64,000 bases of DNA from Diplolepis rosae (lineage: Eukaryota > Arthropoda > Insecta > Hymenoptera > Diplolepididae). Both the position numbers and the translations under genes were made by a program. The stretch spans positions 1,736,001-1,800,000 of the forward strand of contig JAPYXD010000459.1 of the NCBI GenBank assembly GCA_030998225.1. Direction: 5' to 3'. This document shows, in pieces, positions 1 through 10,811 of this stretch. A model generated the notes under the pieces. The model saw only the letters and a program-made list of their open reading frames with translations, ran no database searches and was not told the DNA's origin. Positions within the stretch are counted from its first letter, which is position 1; each line of letters begins with the position of its first letter.

Positions 1-559
1 TAGTTCGATCCAGCGAGTTACCTTAGAATCATGAAGGAATTTAATAGAATAGGTTTAAATTACGTGAAGCCAAGATTTTAATTAAAACTTTTTTGTGAAA
101 CTACAAGGTTTTAAAACTGTTCATGCTTAAATAAAGAAAAAGAAAAGTAAAAGAAACTTATTTTTTATATAAAATTGTTAAGGTCTTTTAGTTTTTTTCA
201 AATATTTAAAATCTTGTATAAACATTCAATTTTCTATTTATCTATTATTAAATCTCACTAGTAAAATTCATATTAAATTATATGGGCAATTAACAAATTA
301 AAAACATATATATTACTTGAATTTACAAATAATACAGAAGAATAAAATTTCATTTTTATTTTTAAGTTATAAAAATATACCTAATTTTTAAGAATTTAAA
401 AATCTTGAGACCCATGTTTCGAAACATCACAAGTAGGACCGTCTATAGGTAAAGAAGACAGACACTTCTCTATCTTGTTTACTTTTGCTCATTCTTGGGG
501 TTCGAACAGATTCATAGGAGTTTTTGGTTCGATATTTCAGCGTTTTGGAACATCCTGAG
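1..559. other. AT-rich sequence, nothing recognised
   Basis: No coding potential, tRNA or terminal repeat could be supported here. It lies upstream of the relic first exon of the decayed HMGXB4-like copy and may include its old promoter. Confidence 0.4.
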
Positions 560-1381
560 CACTCCGAGTTCGCCAGCTCAGCTCAGCTAGTCAATAAAAG
601 TGGTGATGGTGACACAATGAACGTCTTCGTGCCGCCGAAATGTAAAAAAACGAACAGAGAGGAAGATTTTCTTTATTACTCACCAAATATAAAAATAGCT
701 TTTAGGTTATGGGGTTTTTTACATTCTAATTACATATTTAACCATTTTAAGACTAATTTCAGATGTTATAATTACATATCAATGTAGGAAACAATCTATG
801 AATATTATAAATTAAGGGTATATGTACTACACCAGTCAAGAGACTAACAGACTAAAATTTACATAGCTTAGTTCTCACAACTTTTTTTCGAAGATAATAA
901 TTATTTCTAGCTCAAATTTTGATATATGATAAAGGGCTTGCTAAGACAGGTCCCGTGACTTTTATTTATGTCATTTAACACATTGACGACGGAGCTTATG
1001 CGTCATTCGTTACCAATGTATTAAAATTCATCTCTGGTATTAAGGGCACGTGATACATAGAAAATTAGCAAATTTTGTTAAGTTTAGGATTGTGCATTTT
1101 TGTGTCCAAAATGCATAAAATTGAGGTGATGGAATAAGTAATAAAAACGAACGTAGATAGACAACTTTTGGATTGGTAAATGAAAAAAGTTCACTTTTAG
1201 CAAAATCTATCGGAGATTTTTTTTTCATTATCTAGGGTTATCATATGTCCTGATTTATCAGGAAAACTCCTGATTTTTCATCGGTTTCCTGATTTCCTGA
1301 TTTTGGTGCAAAGTGCCCTGATTTTAATCAAAAATACCGACTTTCCTCTTTTTCTACTTTTCTGAATCTAATAACTGAGTA

Positions 1382-2333
1382 GGGGAGAGTCGGGTAGTAC
1401 CGGCCACTTAAGCTTTTTTGATAATAACTTGGCTTATAGGGATCAAAATTAAAATTTAGAAGGTTAGTTATAATGTCAATGTTTCTACCAACAACCTGCA
1501 AAGAGGAAAATAAGAAATAAACATATTTTGGAAGAAAACAAAGCGATTAAAGTGAGATTTAAAATAGATTACTACAAAATAGTGTCGGGTAGTCCCGGCC
1601 ATCGAAAAAACCGAGATATTTCACTAAGAAAAAAATGCTATTAAATCAAAAGCATGTACATATACTATTAATTCATAAAAATATACTACAAGAACCAATA
1701 AATATGTTACTAATTTTATAGCATATTGATTTGAATCCATGATATACATGCTTTTGATTCAATAGCATTTTCTTCTCAGTGCAGTATTCCTGCGCATCCA
1801 TAAAGCCCACTTTTCCGAATATGCTTGTTTAAAAGGTTTCATGAATTTCCGATCAAGAGGTTGCAATTATTTGTGACTCGTGTGTGGGGGTAAACTTAGA
1901 AACTTAGCAGAAAAATGTGGCCAGGGCTACCCGACACGAAATGGCCAGGGCTATCCGACTCTGACAAGTTTCACTAAAACTGCTGTAAATAAAAAAATAC
2001 GCGAAAATATTAAACAAAAATTAGAGGTCACATAGTTAGAAAGTGAATTTATATATCCCAATCAGAACCAATCTGATATTTCTTTTAGCTTTAGAAATAT
2101 TTTATAATAAAGATGGTACATATTTCTCAAAATGCACCTGTTTTCTAGAGATAAAATATTTAGACCGGATTTTCTTTTAAGTTGATGAAAGATACGACTC
2201 CATTTCATTAAAATTACACTTTGGCACAATTCTGAAAGAAAAAAATGTTAATTTATTTTCGCAGAGAGTACAGTTTATTCAATGTCATGAGTGGCCGGGG
2301 CTACCCGATGGCCGGGGCTACCCGACTCTCCCC
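1382..2333. mobile_element. Tc1/mariner-like MITE (TA target, GGGGAGAGTCGGGTAG ends)
   Basis: Perfect 16-bp inverted ends, GGGGAGAGTCGGGTAG at 1382 and CTACCCGACTCTCCCC ending 2333, are flanked by TA on each side. Subterminal repeats of GGCCGGGGCTACCCGA lie at about 1592-1602, 1920-1960 and 2291-2318. There is no open reading frame of note. TA duplication and simple ends fit the Tc1/mariner superfamily. Confidence 0.7.
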
Positions 2334-2339
2334 TATACA

Positions 2340-4396
2340 TTTTTACATTCTCATCATGGATGAGAAGGTATTGGTTTTATGTGAAAAATGATTTTCGAAA
2401 TTTTCATCAAATCTTTACGTTTTGAGACCCCCTGAGTCAGAAAAAATGGTTTTTACGAAAGTGTGTCTGTCTGTCTGTAGGTCGTGTGCGGCATAACTCT
2501 CGATAGAATTATCAGATTGAATTGAGCTTTGGTATACTTTATTGGAGCCGAAAAAGTAAGGACAAGTTCGTTAACCAGCCACATCCAATCAAAATTGAGG
2601 GATGGAGCACAACTTTTGTGTTTTTGAAAAAAATTTTTTGACAAAATCAAAAATTTCAATACTGGTTTTAGATAGTGCTCATAAATCTCTAAAAATTATC
2701 CTGATAACATTTTTTGATTAAATCAAAATTAGAAATGTTACAGCATATTCAAATTCGAAAAAAGTCAATATCAAAATTCCATTTTCCAGTTAAATTATAC
2801 GAGATACGAAAAAACGTTATGATACAATATTATTTTCTACATAAAGACCTACAAATTTGAATTGTAAAATTTTTTCATAAGATGCATACTTTTTTGTTTA
2901 ATTCTAAAATAATCTATTAAAAATCCAAAATTCAATTTTTTAACAATAATATGTAAAATACGAAAAAAACATAAGAATACAAAGTTGTTCGTTTCAAAAA
3001 GATCTACAAGTTTTGTCTTACACAGTTTATGAAAAAACATATATTTCATCGTTTCAACTCCAAAAAATACGATTAAAATTCAATAATTCCATTTTTGAGA
3101 CAAAATATATGAGATACATAAAAAAAGTTTGGATGAAAAATTATTTGCCTAAATGAGCTCTACACATTCTTATTAAGAAATTTCTCGACAGGATGTATAT
3201 TTTATGTTCTGATATTTAATATTAAAAAAATTCGATTTTGTTCACCAAAATATGTGAGATACGAAATAAGCGTTGTTCTGCAAAATCGTTTTCTTAAAGT
3301 AGTACGATCACGAAAATTAGACCTCAGACAAAAATAGATAATTTTGCTTTCAAGAATAGCAACATTATTATTGAATGGACAATTTGAAAGAGAAAAGATT
3401 ATTTTTCATGAAAAAAATTTGAAACACAAAAAAATAATGTTATTAATAAATTTCATTTTTGCCCAAACTTATTTTCTTATCGCTTCGAGCCAAATTTTAA
3501 AAAATGATGCGATTCTAATAAATTATGGTTCATTTTTTTAGAAAAAAGATTTTCTACAACTTGACCGTTTCCTATTTTTGAAATTGAATTAATTATTATC
3601 TAATACAGCAATTTGTTTATAAAAATTTTGTTTTGAAAAATTGTTTTTTTATAATTTCAGCCATTAAAGAATTCATTTTCAAAAATCGGAAACGGTCAAG
3701 TTGTAGAGAATCTTTTTCCTAAAAAAATGAACCGTGATTTATTATAATTGCATCATTTTTAAAAATTTGGCTCGAAGCGATAAGAAAATAAGTTTGGGCA
3801 AAAATGAAATTTATTAATAACATTATTATTTTGTGTTTCAAATTTTTTTCATAAAAAATAATCTTTTCTCTTTCAAATTAGCCCTTCAATAATAATATTG
3901 CTATTCTTGAAAGCAAAATTATCTATTTTAGCCTGAGGTCTAATTTTCGTGATCGTACTACCTTAAATAAAGTCTACGATTATTTTTTCTTTTTGAGAGA
4001 TTTGGAAGAAAATAAATTATTTTAATCATGTAATTTATTAAAAAGTTACTGAAATGTATACAGAAAATCGAGCGCGAAGCGCGAGTGTCATGATGAGAAT
4101 GTGTTCCTTAAGGCCGATAGAGCCTTAAGTAAATTGAATTTCCTGTTTTACTTAAACTGAAAAAGAAATTTAGTGAATTTGAGAAAATGAGTAATTTACA
4201 TCATCTTTAATATTATAAAATTGGTTTGAGCTTCAGTATTAAATTATAAGAAATAAACTTAAATGTATGCGAAGAGCACAAGACCGAGCGCGAAGCGCGA
4301 GGTCTAGAAAGAACGGAGCGCGAAGCGCGACGTTCAAAAATTCCGGAGCGCGCAGCGCGCGATGAGAATGTGCCCGCGAAGCGGGCAGATTTTTTT
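2340..4396 (+). repeat. Hairpin-rich repeat family, copy A (inverted relative to copy B)
   Basis: The copy starts at ACATTCTCATCATGGATGAG and ends at the GC-rich stretch GCCCGCGAAGCGGGCAGA. It pairs along its whole length with the inverted copy at 4961-6352, apart from a 665-bp element at 3298-3962. It contains a GTCTGTCTGTCTGT run at 2463 and, near its far end, several GC-rich hairpins (GCGCGAAGCGCG type) standing out from AT-rich DNA. Further copies are at 41955-43197, 46053-47410 and 38461-38656. Confidence 0.75.
3298..3962. mobile_element. 665-bp palindromic TTAA-flanked MITE
   Basis: Ends are AGTAGTACGATCACG and the inverse of GGTAGTACGATCACG, flanked by TTAA at 3294-3297 and 3963-3966. 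The element folds back on itself almost completely around about 3630. The paired repeat copies at 4961-6352, 41955-43197 and 46053-47410 lack it and read straight through CCTTAAATAAAG, which shows the empty site. This is a clean piggyBac-style TTAA insertion. Confidence 0.85.
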
Positions 4397-4960
4397 TATT
4401 GCTTTAATTCTTTCCCAATCCTATTCACCATCAAATCTAGTGGGGGAAAGGAGGGGATCGAAATTAATGACATTTTTTTAGATGTTCCGATTCAAAATTT
4501 CCGAGTGTCCTGATTTCCAACCCGACCCATCTGGTAACCCTATCATTATCAAAACTAAAAGTAGTCTATCTACGTCCGTTTTGATTTTCTTTACCATTTC
4601 CCATATTTTGAAAACAAAATTCTATGTATTTTGGACGTTAACACATAGAAACTGGAGCAAGTTGTCCACATGATCTTGCTATTTTTCTCAAGTATATCAC
4701 ATGCCCTTAATCAAAAGAACATTTTGTGAATTGTTCATCTCAATTGTGAAATTACGATTAACATCAGTAAAACAAATTTATACGATTGGAAGAAGCGCAT
4801 AAAAACAATTCAAGAAGTTTTGATTTAAAATATGCAAATATGCAAATCACAGCAATTTTTGCCTTAACGCGTTTTGTTTCCTCGGTAGTTACTTGATATA
4901 TTTGTTACATACATGCCCTTAAATACGTCACTGAGTTATTAGTGTATAAATATAACAAAA

Positions 4961-6352
4961 AATCTGCCCGCTTCGCGGGCACATTCTCATCGCGCGCTGC
5001 GCGCTCCGGAATTTTTGAACGTCGCGCTTCGCGCTCCGTTCTTTCTAGACCTCGCGCTTCGCGCTCGGTCTTGTGCTCTTCGCATACATTTAAGTTTATT
5101 TCTTATATTTTGATACTGAAGCTCAAACCAATTTTATAATAATATTACAGATGATGTGAATTACACATTTTCTCAAAGTCACTGAATTTCTTTTTGAATT
5201 TAAGTGAAACGGGAAATTCAATTTACTTAAGGCTCTATCGGCCTTAAGGAACACATTCTCATCATGACACTCGCGCTTCGCGCTCGATTTTCTGTATACA
5301 TTTCAGTATAACTTTTTAATAAATTACATGATTAAAAGAATTTACTTTCTTCCACATATCTAAAAAGGAAAAACAATCGTAGACTTTATTTAAGGAAACG
5401 ATTTTGCAGAACAACGCTTATTTCGTATCTCACATATTTTGGTGAAAAAAATCGAATTTTTTCAATATTAAAAATCAAAACATAAAATATACATCCTGTC
5501 CCGAAATTTCTTTATCAGAATTTGTAGACCTCATTTAGGCAAACAATTTTCCATTTAAACGTTTTTTTTGTATTTCACATATTTTGTCTAAAAAATGGAA
5601 TTTTTTCATTTTTATCGTATTTTTTGGAATTGAAACGAAAAATATATTTTTTATCAGAAACTGTGTGAGACAAAATTTGTAGATCTTTTTGAAACGACAA
5701 ACTTTGTATTCTTACGATTTTTTCGTATTTCGAATATTATTGTTAAAAAATTGAATTTTGGATTTTCAATATTTTTTTTTTAATAAAAAAAAAAAATATG
5801 CATCTTATGAAAAAATGTTACAGTTCAAATTTGTAGGCCTTTATGTATTCAATAATATTGTATCATAACGTTTTTTCGTATCTCGTATAATTTAACTGGA
5901 AAATGGAATTTTGATATTGACTTTTTTCGAATTTGAATATGCTGTAACATTTCTAATTTTGATTTAATCAAAAAATGTTATAAGGATAATTTGTAGAGAT
6001 TTATGAGCACTATCAAAAACCAGGATTGGAATTTTTGATTTTTTCAAAAAATTATTTTCAAAAACACAAAAGTAGTGCTCCATCCCTCAATTTTGATTGG
6101 ATGTGGCTGGTTAACGAACTTGTCCTTACTTTTTCGGCTCCAATAAAGTGTACCAAAGCTCAATTCAATCTGATAATTCTATCGAGAGTTATGCCGCACA
6201 CGACCTAGTACAGACAGACAGACAGACAGACACTTTCGTAAAAACCATTTTTTCTGACTCAGGGGGTCTCAAAACGTAAAGATTTGATGAAAATTTCGAG
6301 TCATTTTTCACATAAAACCAATACCTTCTCATCCATGATGAGAATGTAAAAA
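4961..6352 (-). repeat. Hairpin-rich repeat family, copy B
   Basis: Inverse of copy A (2340-4396 without its MITE). It opens with AAAATCTGCCCGC and GC-rich hairpins at about 4967-4979, 4991-5004, 5022-5036, 5052-5068 and 5271-5285. It ends with a TTCTCATC-cat-GATGAGAA hairpin at about 6326-6345 after an ACAGACAGACAGACAGACAC run at 6212-6231. Confidence 0.75.
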
Positions 6353-6409
6353 TGTTCCATCCAGAATTTCATTTCCTAAATTCAAATTCAATAATTTCTT
6401 TTAGAGTGC

Positions 6410-6980
6410 CAATTTATTTAGTAATTATTTATTTATATTAATCAATTAATTAAAAATATCGTGTGCCGTTTTTATTGCTGCAACTTTGATTATTTATGGA
6501 AGATATTTATTTAATAGTTTATTCCTTTGCGCTCGAGCCAATCAGCAAATCGAGACGATTTCCCGCTAACTTAGATGAATATCTTACAGCTATAAAATAG
6601 AATATGTGCCAATGCACACAATTCGGATAATTACGAGACTCGCGACAATGCTCGCAGGACTGATCGCGCCTCGGCTTTGTCTCGGCTTAGCCTCAGCTAC
6701 GTCTCGGCTACTTCTCGACTACGCCTCACCTACGCCTTTTGGCTTCGATCTCCTGCGAGCATTGTCGCTCTGCGCGCAATAACCCTCATTGTGCGCCTAG
6801 GCACGTAATGTACTATTACATTACATTCCTCTGTAGCGTTATACACTACATTACGCTACTCTCAACTGAAGCGTAAAAACGAGTTTACGCGCCGGAGGCA
6901 CATAAAAAATATTTCGCATAAAAACGAACGTATGAAACTATTTATTTTAAGAATAGGGTTATTAGTCGGTTATTACACAA
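6410..6980. repeat. Promoter-like stretch and hairpin enclosing a degenerate tandem repeat
   Basis: An 18-bp inverted repeat, GCGACAATGCTCGCAGGA at 6645-6662 and its complement at about 6750-6767, encloses a degenerate tandem array of a ctCGGCTacgTCTCGGCTac type unit (6668-6740). Upstream lie GAGCCAATCAG (about 6537) and TATAAAATAG (about 6592) at promoter-like spacing. It could be the remains of a solo LTR or another element's promoter. No second LTR was found. Confidence 0.35.
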
Positions 6981-6989
6981 AAGTTTGTT

Positions 6990-7200
6990 AGGAGCGCAAT
7001 CGAAAGCGCCTCTTTTTCTACAGAAAGATTTAAAATTCTTTAAATTTAAATTTATTTGCATTATTGCGATACAAGAGTTAGAAATTGTCTATGAGGACAC
7101 CTGTCGGCAACATATCATGTCTGATACGCGACTAATGATCCTCAGATAATATAGGCAGTGGCAACAATTTCAAACTCAACCACCTAATTTGAAATTATTC
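6990..7200 (+). repeat. Fragment of the tRNA-like interspersed repeat family
   Basis: Aligns with 34535-34735: ACAGAAAGATTT, then TTGCATTATTGCGATACAAGAG, GTCTATGAGGACACCTGTCGGC and TGATACGCGACTAATGATCCTC at the same spacing. The tRNA-like head present in the CTR9-intron copy is missing here. Confidence 0.6.
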
Positions 7201-8632
7201 ATTAGATTTATTTCGTATAAAAAGTTTTTAATTTATACACGTTCCAGATTTGAAACTGTATTTTGTTAATTTCAAGCTTAATAAATTATAAATATAACTT
7301 TCACTTATTTTCTATTTATTTTTTTCGATTTAATTTAGGTACTCTATTTTTATCGAATATTATGGGTTCCTTTTTTTAAGGAGCTACAGCCTGTCTTATT
7401 TTCCAGATTTAAAAATCATTGGGGTATCTCGTAGTGGTCGAGCGCGAAAAAAGTCCTCGAAGCTTATGTATTTAGAGTTCTCCGATGAGATGGACGATAG
7501 CAAGTTCAAAAAACAAAAGCCCCGAAACTTAATAAAGACTCAAGAATCAGTGAAAAATAAACAAGTACAAAATCCTGACCAACAAAGTAATGTAACTTTA
7601 CCCAAGAGAAGTTTTCATGGGCCGGGCAGAGTCTTTGAAAATCCTCTCTCCGGTAATAAAACCGATTTTTTAGAATGTTTCTCAAACGATGGTGCTGGAA
7701 TGAACGAAATTAGAAGTATACGTTACGGGAACTTCAGCTAACTACGATGTGGATCCGCTCCAGATCGATGAATGTGAAACCAACTTCAGAATATTAGAAC
7801 CTTCAGATAAAAAAAGATCTTTTGAAGAAAGTGGTGATTTTTACTTTCAACAATACAAAAGAAATCCTATTTTTAACGATAAAGAATCTATGAAGAGGGC
7901 TAAATCTATGAAGGATCAAAAGGAAGATAAGGTGGTAAGTTATTATTTCTTTTTATTCAATCGTTCAAATTTTTAATCTTTTTATTTATTTTATTTCTAA
8001 AATGTTAATTTCTTTTACAGACACTCAGATTCCCGGCATTCATGCTTTGGTCAAAAGATATTAGACAGGAATTATTGAGAATAAATCCCCACATGCGTAC
8101 GTTTTTAATTAACTCTAGTAAAATTATTATTCAGCCTGAAAAATTTTATGAAAATTTATTCCAATAGATTTAACCGAAGTTTCCAAGCGACTTGCAAAAA
8201 TGTGGACAATGGTGTCAAAATCTGAAAAATGTATCTGGCGTGAACGAGCAAAACGGTTAGCTTCTCATACTGAAAACCTTCATTCGAAAAAAATGTCATT
8301 AAAGAAAAAAAAAAGATACAACCAAAAACAAAAGGTATAAAAGAATTAAATAGGAAAATTAACTTTATAATCTATTCTAGACTAAGATTAAATTCAGTTC
8401 CAGAAGACAACGAAATTGTTAGGATGTTAAGCAAAGGTAGGGTGCTGACAAAACTTTCAAAGCTCTTGGATTATTTTGAGCTAGAAAATAAAAAACCGAA
8501 TACTAAAGTCAAAGCGGAACCTTTACCGATTGTATCCAAATCAGAGAACCAATGTGGAATGGAAATCAATGATGAAATCAATTGTCTGGGCAAGAAGAAT
8601 TATGAATTAAAAGTTCGAAATTTCTATTTCAA

Positions 8633-9480
8633 ACGTTCTATGAACGTTCCCATGGAATGTTCGGAAGGTTCCATCGGAACGTTCAGAGAGCGTTTGTATC
8701 GAACGTTCGTAGAACTTTTCGTGGGAACATTCAAGGAACATTCGCAGAGAATGTTTTGGAACATGCCGCGGGAACATTTAGGGAACATTTTTTGAGAATG
8801 TTCCTGGAATTATTTTCAACAGCATTCAGGAAACTTTCTTTATAGATAATCCTGCAGCTTCAAACATACTAATGCAGGGAATGTTTTTTATAAATAATTT
8901 TGGGCATTAATTTATAGGTAAAATGAAAAGAATTAATTACAGATATTAATATTTGGTTTATATATTTTAAAATACTTTAAGTACAAAGAGGAAGATGCTA
9001 TAACGTTTACTGAAACATGTTTTTAATCAAATATTTAAATAAATTACATTTTTTCATAAAGGTATAACATTTGATTATCTATAAAAAAAGTTTCCTGAAT
9101 GCCGTAGAAAATAATTCCAGGAACATTCTCAAAAAATGTTCCCGCGGAATGTTGCAAAACTTTCTCTGCGAATGTTCCCTGAATGTTCCCACGAAAAGTT
9201 CTACGAACGTTCTATACAAATTCTCTCTGAACGTTCCTATAGTAGGTTCCGGGAACGTTCTCTTTGAATATTCTCTGAATATTGATGCGGAACGTTCTCT
9301 CAATATTCCTTTTCAACGTTCCTGGAACGTTCCACAGGAACATTCAGAGAACATTGCTTTGCAGCGTTAAAAAAACCCGGACATTTTCTTAGTTCTAGGA
9401 ACGTTCCGATGGAACCTTTCGAACATTCGACGTGAACGTTCATAGAACGTTCAGGGAAGGTATTGTGCTATGGGGGGTAG
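8633..9480. mobile_element. GAACGTTC-rich foldback MITE, copy 1 (left end trimmed)
   Basis: Two inverted arms (about 8633-8840 and about 9080-9480) are built of closely spaced GAACGTTC, GGAACATTC and GGAAGGTTCC motifs and enclose an AT-rich centre. The centre (8845-9065) is almost identical to that of copy 2. The right end reads GGTATTGTGCTATGGGG, matching both ends of copy 2. The first about 30 bp of the left end is missing where it abuts the decayed HMG gene. Long reading frames seen here on both strands come from the repeats, not from genes. Confidence 0.75.
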
Positions 9481-9881
9481 TACACATCAAATGTGTTTGA
9501 AAGAAAAACGACACTTTCGGACCAAAGAAAAACACGTTTTCTATACCTAAAGGAAAGTTTCAAAACTGGAAGTATTGAAGAAGTAATTTAAAAAATCTTG
9601 ATTACTTAAAATCTGGTGTAAACACTATAGTGTTTAAAAAAAATTTTTCTTCAACTTCATACATACTTTATTTTTCAAAAAAATCGTAAATCTTTCACAG
9701 AAATAACGTAAACCGATTATGTGAACAATTCGATAGCAAAAATATTATTTGTTGAGTAAATTCTTAAGAATGAAAAAATGTACTTATATTTTAATTCTTT
9801 GAATAGACTGAGAGTCGAGAGTTAAGATATAAGAAAGTTTAGAAACTTTTGATATTTGAAAAAGCTTAGGAATTATATCCC
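9481..9881. other. AT-rich spacer between two foldback MITE copies
   Basis: No gene, RNA or terminal repeat recognised. It separates two same-family elements. Confidence 0.4.
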
Positions 9882-10811
9882 CCATAGCACAATACCTTCC
9901 CTGAACGTTCTATGAACGTTCCCATGGAATGTTCGGAAGGTTCCATTCGAACGTTCAAGGAACTTTTCTAGAACTAAGAAAATGTCCGGGTTTTTTGAAC
10001 GTTCCAAAACAATGTTCTCTGAATGTTCCTGTGGAACGTTCCAGGAACGTTCAAAAGGAATATTGAGAGGACGTTCCGCAGCAATATTCAGAGAATATCC
10101 AAAGGGAACGTTCAGAGAGCATTTTTATCGAACGTTCGCAGAACTTTTCGCGGGAACATTCAGGGAACATTCGCAGATAACGTTTTGGAACATTCCGTGG
10201 GAACATTTAGGGAACATTTTTTGAGAATTTTCCTGTAATTATTTGCTACAGCATTCAGGAAACTTTCCTTATAGATAATCATGCAGCTCCAAACATACTA
10301 ATGTAGGGAATGTTTTTTATAAATAATTTTGGACATTAATTTATAGGTAAAATGAAAAGAATTAATTACAGATATTAGTATTTGAATTATATTTTTTTAA
10401 ATACTTTAAGTACAAAGAGGAAGATACTATAACATTCTCAAAAAATGTTCCCTAAATGTTCCCGCGGAATGTTCCAAAACGTTCTCTGCGAATGTTCCCT
10501 GAATGTTCCCCCGAAAATTTCTACGAAAGTTCGATACAAATGCTCTCTGAACGTTCCTATGGAAGGTTCCAGGAACGTTCCTTTTGAATATTCTCTGAAT
10601 ATTGCTGTGGAACATTCTCTCAATATTCCTTTTGAACGTTCCTGGAACGTTCCACAGGAACATTCAGAGATCATTGCTTTGGAACGTTAAAAAAACCCGG
10701 ACATTTTCTTAGTTCTAGGAACGTTCCTTGAACGTTCCAATGGAACCTTCCGAACATTCCATGGGAACGTTCATAGAACGTTCAGGGAAGGTATTGTGCT
10801 ATGGGGGATTG
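9882..10811. mobile_element. GAACGTTC-rich foldback MITE, copy 2 (complete)
   Basis: Complete element with inverted ends CCCCCATAGCACAATACC (left) and GGTATTGTGCTATGGGGG (right). The arms of several hundred bp each carry many GAACGTTC palindromes (AclI-type AACGTT cores). Centre about 10255-10430. No transposase and no certain target duplication was found, so the superfamily is open. Confidence 0.75.

Larger units (their letters stand above)
1233..4542. mobile_element. hAT-like non-autonomous transposon with 8-bp target duplication
   Basis: The element begins TAGGGTTATCATATGTCC and ends with the inverse of TAGGGTTACCAGATGGG. It is flanked on both sides by the 8-mer TCATTATC (1225-1232 and 4543-4550). 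An 8-bp duplication is the hallmark of hAT elements. Removing the element restores a continuous TTAA MITE matching its relative at 14723. The left end repeats a 'cctgatttt' motif several times. No transposase gene remains; the interior is occupied by other inserted elements. Confidence 0.75.
1044..4706. mobile_element. TTAA-flanked MITE, split by a later insertion
   Basis: The ends are TTAA/GGGCACGTGATAC at 1040-1056 and a matching GTATATCACATGCCC/TTAA at 4692-4710. The interior (1057-1224 and 4551-4691) aligns with the uninterrupted relative at 14723-15045, including a shared stretch about a 'agtctatctacgtccgttttg' type core. Everything between 1233 and 4542 is a later insertion. TTAA target duplication suggests the piggyBac group, by inference. 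No transposase is present. Confidence 0.75.
560..8632 (+). pseudogene. Decayed, transposon-filled duplicate of the HMGXB4-like HMG-box gene
   Basis: This is a diverged copy of the intact gene at 11865-14260, in the same orientation. A relic of exon 1 lies at about 560-655 (ends in a FVPPK stretch matching FVSPK in the intact copy). Exon 2 is about 7407-7934, exon 3 8021-8096 (76 bp, same length as its partner) and exon 4 8168-8334, the last two encoding the HMG box. An open stretch follows to about 8632. Evidence of decay: the exon-1 donor GT is GA in the aligned position; exon 2 has a one-base frameshift near 7730 giving TAA at 7739-7741; the conserved C-terminal domain that ends the intact protein is absent, and a foldback element begins where it would lie; intron 1 is about 6.7 kb of nested transposons. 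The HMG-box part is still open from ATG 7749, so a short HMG-box product cannot be excluded. Confidence 0.75.

Noticed and set aside
2463..2476. GTCTGTCTGT and ACAGACAGAC runs as CRISPR or satellite arrays
   Set aside because: Short simple-sequence runs at a fixed place in one repeat family, without unique spacers.
8657..10690. Several 70-100-codon frames on both strands rich in NVPG, FREH and similar
   Set aside because: Mutually mirrored products of the GAACGTTC repeat arms. No family resemblance and no splice context.
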